DNA of 64,000 nt from Cladorrhinum sp. PSN259. Taxonomy: Eukaryota; Ascomycota; Sordariomycetes; Sordariales; Podosporaceae. Within the stretch, counting starts at the first letter, position 1; every line of letters starts with the position of its first letter. Where the stretch lies: positions 558,001 to 622,000 of the forward strand of contig MU867073.1 of NCBI GenBank assembly GCA_033725935.1, read 5' to 3'. Under the pieces are notes generated by a model that searched no databases, was not told the DNA's origin, and worked only from the letters and a program-made list of their open reading frames with translations. A program made the translations under genes and the position numbers. Of the stretch, positions 54,471 through 64,000 are shown in pieces.

Positions 54471-56384
54471 GGCCAGGTGCGGTTGTTGTGGCTACCTGTT
54501 GTCGACACTCATAGGATGTCACCTCCTTGGATGCTTGGTATAATCAATCAATGGGAGAGATATCTCCACCCGCTGCAAACAACTCGGAATGCGGGGACGG
54601 AGGAGAAGAACGGGAAGGAAGTGGAGAGCAGGGTGGAGGATGGTGGGTGGAGGCAAAGGGAAGGGAAGGGGAAAAAACACAGAGAAGGGGGGGGAGGGGG
54701 GCGAAATGTCATGGATTGTGGTCCTTCATTATAATATTGGCAGAGATGGGAAAAAAGAAAGGAAAAAAAAAGCACAGATGGGAATGTTGGCAGGAAAAAA
54801 AAAACCAAAAGGAAAACCCCCCCGAAAAAAAAGTGTCACGGGAATCAATTGGGTATATGAGAAGGGGGGAGGAGATGACATGTATGTTTTGGAAATTAGT
54901 TCAGAGTCTCTTCAGAGAAAAAAGCAAATGAACGAGAGAAACTCGGACCAAAGCTCCGACTCCTCCGAGCAAGAATCAAATTCACACCGCCCAATCCCAT
55001 TAAAATTCAAGGGCGCCGGTCCCGGGGCTTTGGGACAGGTTCCACTCGACAGGGCTCCTTAGCTCCTTCCCGGCCGGCAAGTTTTGCAGTAGGTCACGGT
55101 CGCAAATGTGGTGTAAAATGAGGAGAAAGATAGCGCTGTCTCGGTTAAGTTGTGGTGGAAAGGAAAGGCGCGACGCTAAAAGTTTTGGCGAAGACCTCAG
55201 ATTGGCTCAGACAGGCCCCCTAACTCTATCATTCTCAGCTGTGACATCCCAAAATGCCAGTGCGCCGTTCAGAGGATTTTCGTTTGCAATAAAAGCTCAT
55301 CTTAGCACCATGGACCCATTTGGGGTCTTGCGGGTTTTAACTTTTTCATATTTTCAAAGATGGCGACAGAAGGTTACATCCCGTGTCGTCTCTCCCCCTT
55401 CCTCCCAAGGTTATAATGTGGGTTGATGTGCGGCTGAAAACAACAAAAGTTTGGATGATACGATGGTCCAGATTCTGCTCGAGGTGCCGTCAGCCATCAG
55501 GCGGGATGCATGCGCTCATCCACGGACTTCTTGGCTAGTGTACCCCTTAGCAGGCTTGGAGCATGAAATGGGGAAAGGACGACGATCACTGCAGCGCGAA
55601 AAAGATTCAACACCACCGCACTAAGATGTTGAGCCATCAAGGAACAGAATCCTTCTTGATGAACACCACACGGTACAGTCCGCTATGGACCTCCTTTCGA
55701 CCGACTCTCGACCGACTCGATCTAATCAGATCCGCGGAGTTTGTGTTCTTATTGTCGCTTTTATTTTTCTCCATTCTGTATTCAGCCAATTCTGAGAGAA
55801 TCAGGAAACCCCAGTTATCCACTCAGACCCGAGGCTTGATGATGCCGGCTCTTGTTCTTTCTGCGATCCTATAGAGATACTCGCGGTTTGACACAGATAT
55901 CTTGACGTCATTAGACTCGACAGCCCGAAAATGAGTAGCACTTGCCCTCATCAGACGGGGATTTTATTAATAGACGAAGGACTTTTCAATCGTATCATCC
56001 GCACCTCTGGGCTTACTGTGGAGTCATATCATTATCAGTGTTGAATTGACATGATATCTCGATACGGAGCCAGATAAGAGATTTGGTACTCCTGGGTCCT
56101 TTCAGTGAAGAAAGCCTGAATGTTGAATTCATCATGGTTGATATATCATTTCTAGCGCCAGTAGATAAATAACTCTTCTTTTAATAAATCAACAACAACG
56201 AGACCGCACTTCAGTCCTTACCTCGCTCTCTTTCTTCCCCTTCCTCAACCGCCCAATCCCTTCAATGTTCCCTCTTTTTCTTTTCATTTCATCTGACATA
56301 AGCAAGCCCCAATCAGGCTTTCTGCCGCTCCACAAAGAGTCAATGAATGCCCTTCATAAGTAAGTTTCCGGAGAACAGTCTTTC

Positions 56385-56508
56385 AGTCCTGTGGGTGAGT
56401 GGTTAACCACCCGGTCAACAGCGTTTGATTTCACCCAGCGTTGCTCTTTCCTAAAGCGGAAGTCAGCGAAGGGCCGGGAAGACGTCAGTTCGAACCTGAC
56501 CAGGACCA
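56385..56508 (+). tRNA. tRNA-like gene with a 58-nt anticodon loop (intron or pseudogene)
   Basis: The arms are canonical: acceptor GTCCTG (56386-56391) with CAGGAC (56501-56506), T8 and G9, D arm GGT...ACC around GAGTGGTTA, A26, anticodon stem CCCGG with CCGGG, variable loop AAGAC, and T arm GTCAG-TTCGAAC-CTGAC. Pol III terminators (TTTT, then T7) follow within ~15 bases. The anticodon loop is 58 nt instead of 7, suggesting an intron of ~51 nt at 37/38; the loop start CAAC can pair with GTTG inside the insert, as in pre-tRNAs. Oddities: base 33 would be C rather than the near-universal T, and the 1:72 pair is A-C. If read literally the anticodon would be AAC, or CAA if shifted by one base, so the amino acid is left open. 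Confidence 0.6.
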
Positions 56509-56653
56509 AATGGTTTTCTTTTTTTCCCTTTCTTTCTTTTTCCATTCTTTCTGTATTTTTTGTGGGCCTTCCCTTTCACATTTCATCTTGTCTAGTGGTC
56601 CTGTAACCAATATAAAAAAAAAAAAAAAAAAAGACAACAACAAAGGGAGGATG

Positions 56654-56688
<35 letters not shown>

Positions 56689-56781
56689 ATGGTTAAATAA
56701 ACTTTTAGTCTTCCTTCACCAATTAATTTTAAAAATTAAAAAAGTGCCCTTAAAAAGGCAAAAAAAAATAATTTGTGATTT

Positions 56782-56791
56782 NNNNNNNNNN
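56782..56791. other. Assembly gap (10 N)
   Basis: Ten Ns flanked by long A runs on both sides (56613-56690 and 56823-56895). The gap size is probably a placeholder. The sequence on the left side of the gap duplicates that on the right with systematic errors. Confidence 0.98.
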
Positions 56792-56821
56792 AATAGAATC
56801 TTGGCTGCTGTTAGTCATCCC

Positions 56822-56857
<36 letters not shown>

Positions 56858-56861
56858 GGGT

Positions 56862-56899
<38 letters not shown>

Positions 56900-57645
56900 T
56901 TCTGGTTCAATCAACTTTGAGTCGTCCTTCACCTCTTCATGTTAATACTTACCTACGTGCCCGTCACAAGGCATCAATCATATATTGTGGATTTCTATTT
57001 CCCGTTTTCTTTCTCCTTTTTTTATGGAGACAGAAATTCAACATCATCACACGCCCAAGTCATCTAAAATCATTGTGTAAATATCTACCACACACTCCAC
57101 GAACTTAAGTACTCCAAACCACAGACAGCTCGTTCAAATACGGGTCCAGAACCCTCCGGACCGCCTCGTCCTTCATTTAGTCGCTGTCCCACGACGGCTG
57201 CCACAGCGACTTGCAGTACTCTAGTACTCGGGATAGAACCCCGACAACTCCTAGTCCAACAGCGCCACCACCTCGTCCCCGCGCACGACGATCCGCACCT
57301 GGCCGGACTCGCCGTCGATTCCTAGAGCTTAATTATCAGCCAAAATAGTTTCGAGATATTAGCAACGGCTATCAAGAATGCCAAATAAATTAAGAGCCGT
57401 GTACAAATCAAAAGCTAGACAAGGCAAACCAACTCATTACCTACCTGCCGCAGTTTATTTTAACATACATTTAAGAGGTTCTCCTAGATATCTTATTGTG
57501 TCTTTCATGATCTCCAGAATCCTCAACTAGACCCATACCACTAAAACACCGAATACTCCAAACCTACAACATAAACCAACCAACCCAAAAAAACAAGAAA
57601 ACAGTTAACAATCCAATCCCACCCCCTTCCCCTCATACGTTCAGT

Positions 57646-59493
57646 TCACCACTTCCTCGCCCCCCACCACCCCTCCAACTTCGCCACCTCCTCCTCGCAC
57701 CACCCCAATGCCCCCGGATCCTGAACCCACCACACCTTCCCGCTCTTCAACCGATCGCTCACATACTTCTTCAACGACCCGCCATCAAACCGATGATTCT
57801 TGACCCCAACGAGCAAGACAACACTACCCACCCTGGGCGTAAACTTGTGCGGTTCCAAAAATACAGTCAGGTGGACCTGCTTGGAGGTGCTCATGTCCGC
57901 CAGTCTTGCCGTTCGCTGGACGTACGGAGCGATCCTGCAGGGTTCGACTTCCCCCAAGAAGGTGACGACGGCTAGGACGTTGCACATCCAGTTTTGAGAG
58001 TAAGGAAGGTTTGGGATTTTAGAGAGGGGTGTTAGTTTGACTGGGAGGGCTGGATCTTGTGCCATCCAGGGCGGTGGTGCTGGGTATTGTTCTTCTGGTT
58101 GATCAGGTGGCTGTTGATGTTGTTGAGGTGGTGGTTGTTCAACTGGTGGCTCCTGGTTCTGTACTTGTCCTGGGGAAGCATCTGGTAAGCCTTGAGAAGG
58201 TCCTTGTTGCGGTGGTGTAGATCGCAGCGGAAGATTAGGGTGTGGTTGTTGGGCGGCCAATGTAGCACGGCGCGCCAGGGCTTGTTCAGTAAGTGCTTCA
58301 AAAGCTTCATCATCCCAGTCAGAAATGTAGTCTTCTTCCGAGTCCTCCACTTCAAAACGCGGAGGTTTCTGGGCGGAAGGGGGAGCCCTGGGGTTTTGGA
58401 CAGATGGTGGAGAACTGGGAATGATCTCGTCGGGGTCAAAAGGAAGATCATTCTTGGTGGAAGGAGGGGTCTGTGGTATTCGAGGTGACATTGGAGAGCT
58501 TGGAATGATCATGTCGTCCAGTGTCCCAAGGTCCTTCCCTAGCTTATCTCCCCAAAGTTGCTCCTCCGCCAGTCGAACAAGAGTTTCCATCTCATCTTCC
58601 TCGCTCTTCCCCACCCCAAAATCACCCTCACTGACCACCTCTTCATCCTCCTCTTCCTCCTGTGGCAGCTGCTCTTCTTCATCTTCCTCAGCTCCCTCCA
58701 GCGCCTCCTCTTCTTCTGGCTCCTCTTCACTCTCCTCCTCAACCACAACCTCCTTCCCCTTCCCCTTCGCCCTTCCACTCCACTTCCCATCAGGCCCAGG
58801 CTCCTCAACTCCCAAAATCCTCAAATACTCTTTATTCCACCCAACAGTAACCATATCGCTAATCTAAAAATTTCGAGTCAGCACATATTAAGTTCACGTT
58901 CTCTCCTTTCCTTCAATTATAAAAATGCTCACCAACAAATAAACCTCCCTCCCCTTCTTTCCCCCCTTAATCCCCTTCTCACCCTCAAACTCAATCTCCC
59001 TATACTCAATCTTGTCACACCGGACATAACACCCCTCCCAAACCAGATCCTTATCAACAAGCCAGTGCGCGTCAGGTTTCAGCACCCCCTGCATGGCGTA
59101 CTCACCATCGCCCAAGATAATTCTAACCATCCTTTTTCCTCTCTTCTTCTTCTTCTTCTTCTTGTTTTTGACTTTCCCATATTCATCATAGCAATCAAAG
59201 CTATCTCTACTCCTCCTCCTCTTCCTGCTACTCTCCATCTTCTTCTTTCCGTCAGACTCTTCTTCGGAATCAGCAACAGGAATGGCCTTCTCTATCCCCT
59301 CCACCAAAAAGACCGACTCGGGCAAAACATATCTCATCCGCAGAATGTCGGAAATAAGCGGCAGGACCTTTTCGTCTATCGGATCCGTGGGGTCCCGAGA
59401 GACGATGTAGCTTCTCTCTTTCTCCTTTTGGTCGTCCGAGTCAGAGTCGGAAGAAGAATCCGTAGAATCGTATGCGGCGTAGGGATTATACAT
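57646..59493 (-). CDS. Acidic nuclear-type protein with possible OB-fold halves, function unknown
   Basis: Model: exon 1 59493-58933, intron 58932-58864 (69 bp; GTGAGC, GCTGAC, TTAG), exon 2 58863-57646; 592 residues. The start at 59493 (MYNPYAAYDSTDSSSDSD) was preferred to the in-frame ATG at 59598, which adds a 35-residue unlikely leader. Residues ~1-200 contain a Lys-rich block (KKKKKKKRGK) and beta-rich stretches (RMVRIILGDGEYAMQGVL, LVWEGCYVRCDKIEYREIEF). The middle (~220-440) is a long Glu run, then Pro/Gln-rich with repeated IIPSSP motifs. The last ~130 residues are beta-rich (QVHLTVFLEPHKFTPRVGSV, GVKNHRFDGGSLKKY). Both ends look like OB-folds, recalling single-strand DNA-binding proteins such as RPA or shelterin subunits. 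That is speculation from strand pattern only; I do not recognise a named family. Confidence 0.75.
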
Positions 59494-60521
59494 CTTGTTT
59501 TTTTTTAGTTGGGAGTATTGAAGGTGCCGGAAAGTATTTGGAAATATTGGAGTTGTTGGAATGTCGGAATTGGTGGGTGGGTGGAGAGAATGGAACAAGT
59601 TATGAGTAGTTAGTTGTTGTTGGAATAGTTGGAAACTGAAAGAAAGTTATGAGTAATGAGTTATGCATGATGTAGTTGATAAAAATTGATAAGATGAGTG
59701 TTAATGGCGATCAAATTTTGTTGAAATTTTCAACAAGTAAGTGTGCGCGTTTGCATGAGACTTCAATTCGCCGAGGTCATGATTTCCTTGGATGAGATGA
59801 ATGTGGAATACATAGTGGGACGCAATGAGGTGGCGTTCAACTCATTGACTGCAGCAATTCAGGAAACAACCCTAACCCAGATCGACCAGATAAGGCCGCC
59901 TGAAAGAATACCATTCATGGATGGGCCTAACGAAAAACAGATTCGACGTTGATAGCTCAACGATGAATCAGGCTCGTTCCTAGCCACAACAGACACACCA
60001 TAAAACACGCTAACATCTCTCATTTTGTATTTCCGTCAAAAGGTATCGAAACTAGCTCTCTATTAAGTTGTGTGGGAGGGCATCGTAATTAAATTAAAAA
60101 AGAAAAAAAAAGAAAAAGGTGTTGCAATATTGCGAAAGGAGCTTCTTCGAATACTAAAATGAAATAGAGGGTAAGAAGGTTTGTGATCCCCACTCCACGG
60201 AAATACTGCCAAACAAGGACGACTTAAAACAACTAGATAGGCCGAAGGGTAGTAAAATATCACTTGGTTTTGTGTTTCAACAAAAAAACCAACACAATCA
60301 CATTGCGCCTCGCTTATTCCCTCCCCCAACCAATTTAGCTCGGTTTCCCCTTCCCCGCCATTCACGGCTGTTGGTATAGAGCTTTTTATGTTTGGCACTG
60401 CTGGTGCCGGGATATCAAAGGTCTTTCAAGGTCATATGTTGTTGAGGAAAAGTATATCAACTCCTGTCGGAAAACAAATAAAAAGAGAATTCGATCGAGA
60501 AACACTTTTCGAGTCCTTTCT
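59494..60521. other. Intergenic, no gene seen
   Basis: About 1 kb upstream of the acidic protein gene and downstream of the septin gene. A 69-residue plus-strand ORF at 59743-59952 has no known motif. 60060-60520 is likely the septin 3' UTR. Confidence 0.5.
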
Positions 60522-61697
60522 TTAGTTGTAGCCGTTGATGGTCATCCGTTGCGAGCTGCGGCTCATCTCGCGATCCGCCGCAGGGCTGATGGGTCTGCTG
60601 CCGTGACCCTGTGCGCTGGTCTCCTTCAAGGCCAAAAGCTGCTTGGCACGGAAAGTCTCGTAGTGGATCTGAGAAGTCGTCTCGATGAGATCCTGGAGGT
60701 GGCTGCGGAGGAGGAAGTTTCGGAGGTAAATGAATTCGCAGTGATTCTCGTCCTCAACGTTGATAACACCCCACCGGTTCTGGCGACCACGGACCTGCTT
60801 GCCATTGACAATGATGGACCTCTCGGAACCGACAACAGCGAAGGGAATCATGCTCTGGTTGAGATGTTAGCTCGAGTTGTGTAGCAGCACCAATACAAAA
60901 AGATACGTACCTTGATCTGGTTGTTGAGGGAACGTTCTTCATCGTCAAACTCGTCATTGTCATAAGGGTACATCTTGAGGTTGTGGAAGGCAAACTCCTC
61001 CTTGATGCGCTCCTTGAATGCTGCACGCTCCTCCAGAGTCAAAGAATCGGCCTTGGCGATAACGGGGACGACGTTGACGACATCGGAGAGCTTCTTCAAC
61101 ACGACAATGTCGATGGGCTTCAGGGAGTGGCCCGAGGGCTGGATGAAGAACAAGCAGCAGTGAATGCGGGTGTCCTGAATGTACCTCTCACGCTGGGCGG
61201 TGAGCTCCTTGCGAAGATAAGCCGAGTGCTGATCTTTGATGTACTTCACGATGGGATCCCAGCACCGGTCGTTGTTGATAAGATCGCCATATCCGGGGGT
61301 ATCGACGATGTTGAGTCTGAGGCGGACGCCGTTCTCCTCAATGATGTGGGATACGGACTGGATCTCGGTGGTCGAGCGCATGACCTCGTCGGGCTGCAGT
61401 CTGCCCTTGGACTCGATGAGGTGCGAGGCAAAGATGGTGTTGATCAGGGTCGACTTTCCAAGACCCGTCTGACCTGCATATCACGAGACACGTCAATCCC
61501 AGTTCCGCAGATGGGGGAGGTGGAGCAATTCAATTGTTCGGGTGTTAGCTGGAGAAGCAGCAGCGGGAAGACTGACCGACGCAGATAACATTGAACTGGA
61601 AGCCGCGCTTGAGAAGCTTGCGCTCGATCTGGGACGTGATGCTGTCGAAACCGACATGGCTCTGGGGGTAAACGGTGGCATCAGGCGGGGATGCCAT
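60522..61697 (-). CDS. CDC10: Septin, Cdc10 group
   Basis: Model: exons 61697-61577, 61473-60911 and 60854-60522; introns of 103 bp (GTCAGT to GCAG) and 56 bp (GTACGT, GCTAAC, CCAG); 338 residues. The first splice creates the P-loop GQTGLGKSTLINT (residues 41-53). Other GTPase motifs are DTPGYGD (G3) and AKAD (G4). The polybasic stretch before the P-loop (IERKLLKRG) suits membrane binding. The septin unique element is seen in RSIIVNGKQVRGRQNRWG. The C terminus is short and lacks the long coiled coil of Cdc3, Cdc11 and Cdc12, and IFASHL after the P-loop also matches Cdc10 (Aspergillus AspD). It is a core subunit of the septin hetero-octamer at septa, hyphal tips and branch sites. Confidence 0.95.
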
Positions 61698-62428
61698 TTT
61701 TTTTCTTCTTTGTCAGGTTGGGGATATGTGGTTGGTGATGCTCTATTCCAAAAAGCAACAATCGAAACAATCACACTCGACGCGACTGAGTTGGGGCGGA
61801 CCGGCAGCGGACTTGCGGATAGGTAATGGGGATTGAGAGGATGGAAGAGAGAGAGAGAGGCCTGGGGGTGGGTGCAAATTGGCAATGCGGAATGAGAGTT
61901 TCGAAGGTTAGGGGATTTTCTTGCACCTTCCTGGCGGCAGCAGCTTGTGGTGCCAAACAATAATTTCCGTCCAAGGGGTCTCAGAGCTCGCTGGGGAAAG
62001 GGGGACGGGACCTCGCTGGCACTTGATTGGCTTGGTGGAGTCGCACCCCAGGCACAGGCTCATTTGGGCTAGAGCGTGCAGTGGCAGCCCGAGCTGGGGA
62101 GATGGTCTGTGCCAACCCAGATTCGGTTCCTCATTTTCCAACGCTTAACGAGTGGAACGAGCCGTCGCGAAGCGCAGGTCGACATTTTTTCTGGGGTTTG
62201 GATTTCCGAATTGGACCGATTTCGACGACTTCAACGGGCAACCAAACCTCAACCCACCGCAATCCGACGCAACACCGAGGGAGGATAGGGGAAACAGGTC
62301 TATATTCGAAACCGAGAGGGAGGTCCAAAGCCGAACAAACCGAAGTGAATACGAGGGGTAATCGAGGGCTTGGAATTTGGAGATATTTACGGTCGAGCAA
62401 CACGCACACACACACACACATATTCAGG
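61698..62428. other. Divergent promoter between CDC10 and MRPL32
   Basis: 731 bp between two divergent starts. It contains a (GA)n tract at ~61847-61859 and a (CA)n tract at ~62402-62420 just before the bL32m ATG. An open frame continues upstream of 62429 (from 62027), but it lacks a targeting-type start and is treated as chance. Confidence 0.5.
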
Positions 62429-62904
62429 ATGGCAGCATTGGCAGCACCAGCATTGAGGTTGACGGCCTCGACCGCAATTCTCCCCAGAGTTTTCTTTTCG
62501 TCGACACAAAAGACCCAGCTTTTTGTTAACCGGTTCTCGCTCCCCTTCCTCCCCGGATTAACTCTCGCCATCCCAGTTGGAATTCAACTCGGTCTTCCTT
62601 CGATACCGGAAATTTTAGAGGGAATCTGGGAGGGCATTCTCAAGGCTGTGCCGAAGAAGAAGACTTCGCACATGAAGAAGAGACACAGACAGATGGCTGG
62701 CAAGGCATTGAAGGATGTCTCGTCGTTGTGCAAGTGCCCGGCATGCGGCGAGATGAAGAGGATGCACCATCTGTGCCCCCACTGCGTATCAAGTGAGCTG
62801 CCACGGCAATCTATGGGCAAAGACAAATGCTGACAGAATATCTAGAACTCAAGGGCTTGATGAGAGAGGAGGCCAAGAAGGGAAGCGAAGCTACCACGAA
62901 ATAA
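62429..62904 (+). CDS. MRPL32: Mitochondrial large-subunit ribosomal protein bL32m
   Basis: Model: exons 62429-62792 and 62846-62904; 53-bp intron (GTGAGC, GCTGAC, CTAG); 140 residues. The N terminus (MAALAAPALRLTASTAILPR) is an Ala/Arg mitochondrial presequence. The bL32 core begins at VPKKKTSHMKKRHRQMAGKA and carries the zinc ribbon CKCPACG...HHLCPHC, with four Cys placed as CxxC pairs. The last exon supplies KLKGLMREEAKK; without splicing, the frame would end at ELPRQSMGKDKC instead. In yeast, MrpL32 is matured by the mitochondrial m-AAA protease before assembly into ribosomes. The long segment between presequence and core (~residues 20-75) suits that processing. Confidence 0.93.
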
Positions 62905-63460
62905 TGGACGGAAGGAGCTGAGTTGTGGATATTGGGAATGATGAAGGAACTCCTCGGGTACTCCATGCTCTGGCCATGAAAGGCAATACAGAGCTCTGTT
63001 GGATGATATAGTCATTCGGAAGAAGGGAGACGAGTTGCGTGTACCATATGAAGTGTACAACTGTATTATATGAAATGAAGCAGACGATGGCGGGAGACGA
63101 ATAAAAAAAAATACGTTAAACCCATTACCGAGCAACGGGCCTCCTCGAGGACAAACGCCCTTCCTGAAAGTCAACAAGATTCACAAGATGAGAAGCCCCT
63201 CGTCAACAAACATTCAAAGGGGGCAAAATACATGACAGAAGTGGATCCCATACAAAAATGTCCTGTGTGGGCATTTGCTCCTGCGCCTTCTTCCAGGTGC
63301 ATCCGACGCTGTGACGTCGAAAGGGAAGCTGCCCCACCATGAACCTCCCGCAGCAATGCGACCGCCTAAGCAGAATCTCGATAGCTGCCTCCAATTCGAT
63401 CGTCTTCATACCAAAACACTAAAACACCACAATTAGTCTTGTACATGGACAGGTGACAAA
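62905..63460. other. Intergenic, no gene seen
   Basis: 556 bp between two plus-strand genes. Short ORFs only; likely the bL32m 3' UTR and the Ski8 promoter and leader. Confidence 0.5.
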
Positions 63461-64000
63461 ATGGTATGCGGATATTTTTATTTAACCCAATTACCATCAC
63501 TAACCTCCTTTCCAGTCTAAACAATACCTAACCGCCCACACTGTGGACCAAGGCAAGCTGAACCGACCCCTCCATAAAAGCCCCCCTCATCTAACATACC
63601 TTTGCAGCCCACCCAGCAGAAATCTTCTCCCTAGCGCCAACACCAACCTCAATCATCTCAGCAAGCGGCTCCTCCTCCCTCCGCGTGCACAGTACCACCG
63701 AATCCACCTTCCCCCTCATACAAACGATCCAAAATGCCCACAAACTGGGCTGCCACCACGTAGCAACAGCCAAGGCCGGGTTAGGCAACGTAGCAGCCAG
63801 CGTAGGCTTCGGCGGCGAGATCAAAATATGGAACAAGTCACCAGAGTCCAACAACGAGTTCGTGCTGGAATGGGAGATCTCCCCTACAAAAGGGAAGAAC
63901 GGGGGAGGTGATGTCTGGGCCGTCGCGCTGAGCGCGAACGAGGAGTACCTTGCTTGCACGACGAGCGACGGCAGGATTCACGTTTGGGACTTGACGGCCA
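63461..64000 (+). CDS. SKI8: Ski8/Rec14-type WD40 protein (5' part, runs off the window)
   Basis: Model: exon 1 coding part is only the ATG (63461-63463); intron 63464-63515 (GTATGC, ACTAAC, CCAG); exon 2 63516-63552 (37 nt); intron 63553-63607 with a GC donor (AAG|GCAAGC) and GCAG acceptor; exon 3 from 63608 to beyond 64000. The product starts MSKQYLTAHTVDQAHPAEIF, then continues with WD40 blades (FSLAPTPTSIISASGSSSLR, AASVGFGGEIKIWN, VWAVALSANEEYLACTTSDG, HVWDLTA). The MSKQYL start and AHPAEIFS block are typical of fungal Ski8. Family knowledge: Ski8 joins Ski2 and Ski3 to feed mRNA to the cytoplasmic exosome, and also works with Spo11 in meiotic recombination. The protein is partial here (~144 residues seen). 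Confidence 0.85.

Larger units (their letters stand above)
54471..57645. other. Long intergenic region with homopolymers, tRNA-like gene and N gap
   Basis: About 3.2 kb. 54590-54840 is purine-rich (GGAGG, GAAAA runs), giving long but meaningless plus-strand ORFs. A tRNA-like gene lies at 56385-56508. From 56613 to 56895 the sequence is dominated by A runs and a 10-N gap (56782-56791). 57100-57300 (ctcgtcccacgacggctgcc and neighbours) is GC-richer without an open frame; it could be the remnant of a decayed gene but was not recognised. Confidence 0.5.

Noticed and set aside
56660..56960. RIP as explanation for the diverged duplicate at the N gap
   Set aside because: Differences are C->A and G->T, not C->T/G->A, so a sequencing/assembly origin fits better.
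59743..59952. 69-residue plus-strand ORF
   Set aside because: Short, no motif, located between well-supported genes without promoter-like or splice evidence.
62027..62428. Upstream in-frame extension of bL32m (134 residues)
   Set aside because: The ATG at 62429 gives a good mitochondrial presequence; the extension is Trp/Arg/Pro-rich, crosses a CA microsatellite and lacks targeting character.

Overview
The window is nuclear DNA of a filamentous ascomycete, most likely a Sordariomycete. Introns are short (about 50-125 bp) with GT-AG ends and CTAAC/CTGAC-like branch sites. Gene content fits: CFEM/Pth11-type receptors, HET-domain genes, septin Cdc10, a steroid 5-alpha-reductase-like enzyme, an i-AAA protease, and an HNWD-type NLR whose architecture and WD40 sequence match the family known from Podospora. 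All exon-intron models were built by eye from splice signals and reading-frame continuity; no transcript evidence was available.

Layout. 1-4.7 kb: tail of a probable transcription factor, a CFEM-Pth11-like GPCR gene with three exons, and a DUF2470 membrane protein. 4.7-9.9 kb: a gene-free island of degenerate repeats and retroelement debris, including a well-delimited 488-bp solo LTR. 9.9-13.9 kb: an intact HET-NACHT-WD40 (HNWD) NLR gene with ten near-identical 126-bp WD40 units. 14-17.4 kb: low-complexity and relic sequence. 17.4-31.5 kb: a TBC-domain Rab GAP, a serine/proline-rich single-pass membrane protein, a second HET-domain gene and a short-chain dehydrogenase. 33.4-50.9 kb: a denser housekeeping block (Siw14-type phosphatase, small membrane protein, Hlj1-type J-protein, MINDY deubiquitinase, 5-alpha-reductase family protein, i-AAA protease, ORC6, Gre2-type reductase). 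52.9-54.5 kb: a second Pth11-like receptor. 54.5-57.6 kb: AT-rich sequence with a tRNA-like gene and a 10-N gap between poly-A tracts. 57.6-64 kb: an unrecognised acidic protein, septin Cdc10, mitochondrial bL32m and the 5' part of a Ski8-type WD40 gene.

There is no operon logic; genes are independent eukaryotic units. The strongest theme is non-self recognition. An intact HNWD receptor lies beside retroelement debris, and a separate HET-domain gene lies 14 kb away. The WD40 array carries two linked repeat haplotypes and a 252-bp dimeric periodicity, and several inter-repeat differences sit in TpG->TpA or CpA->TpA context, the signature of repeat-induced point mutation (RIP). Other items worth a look are the tRNA-like gene with a 58-nt anticodon loop, a probable GC-AG intron in the Ski8 gene, and an assembly artefact at the N gap.
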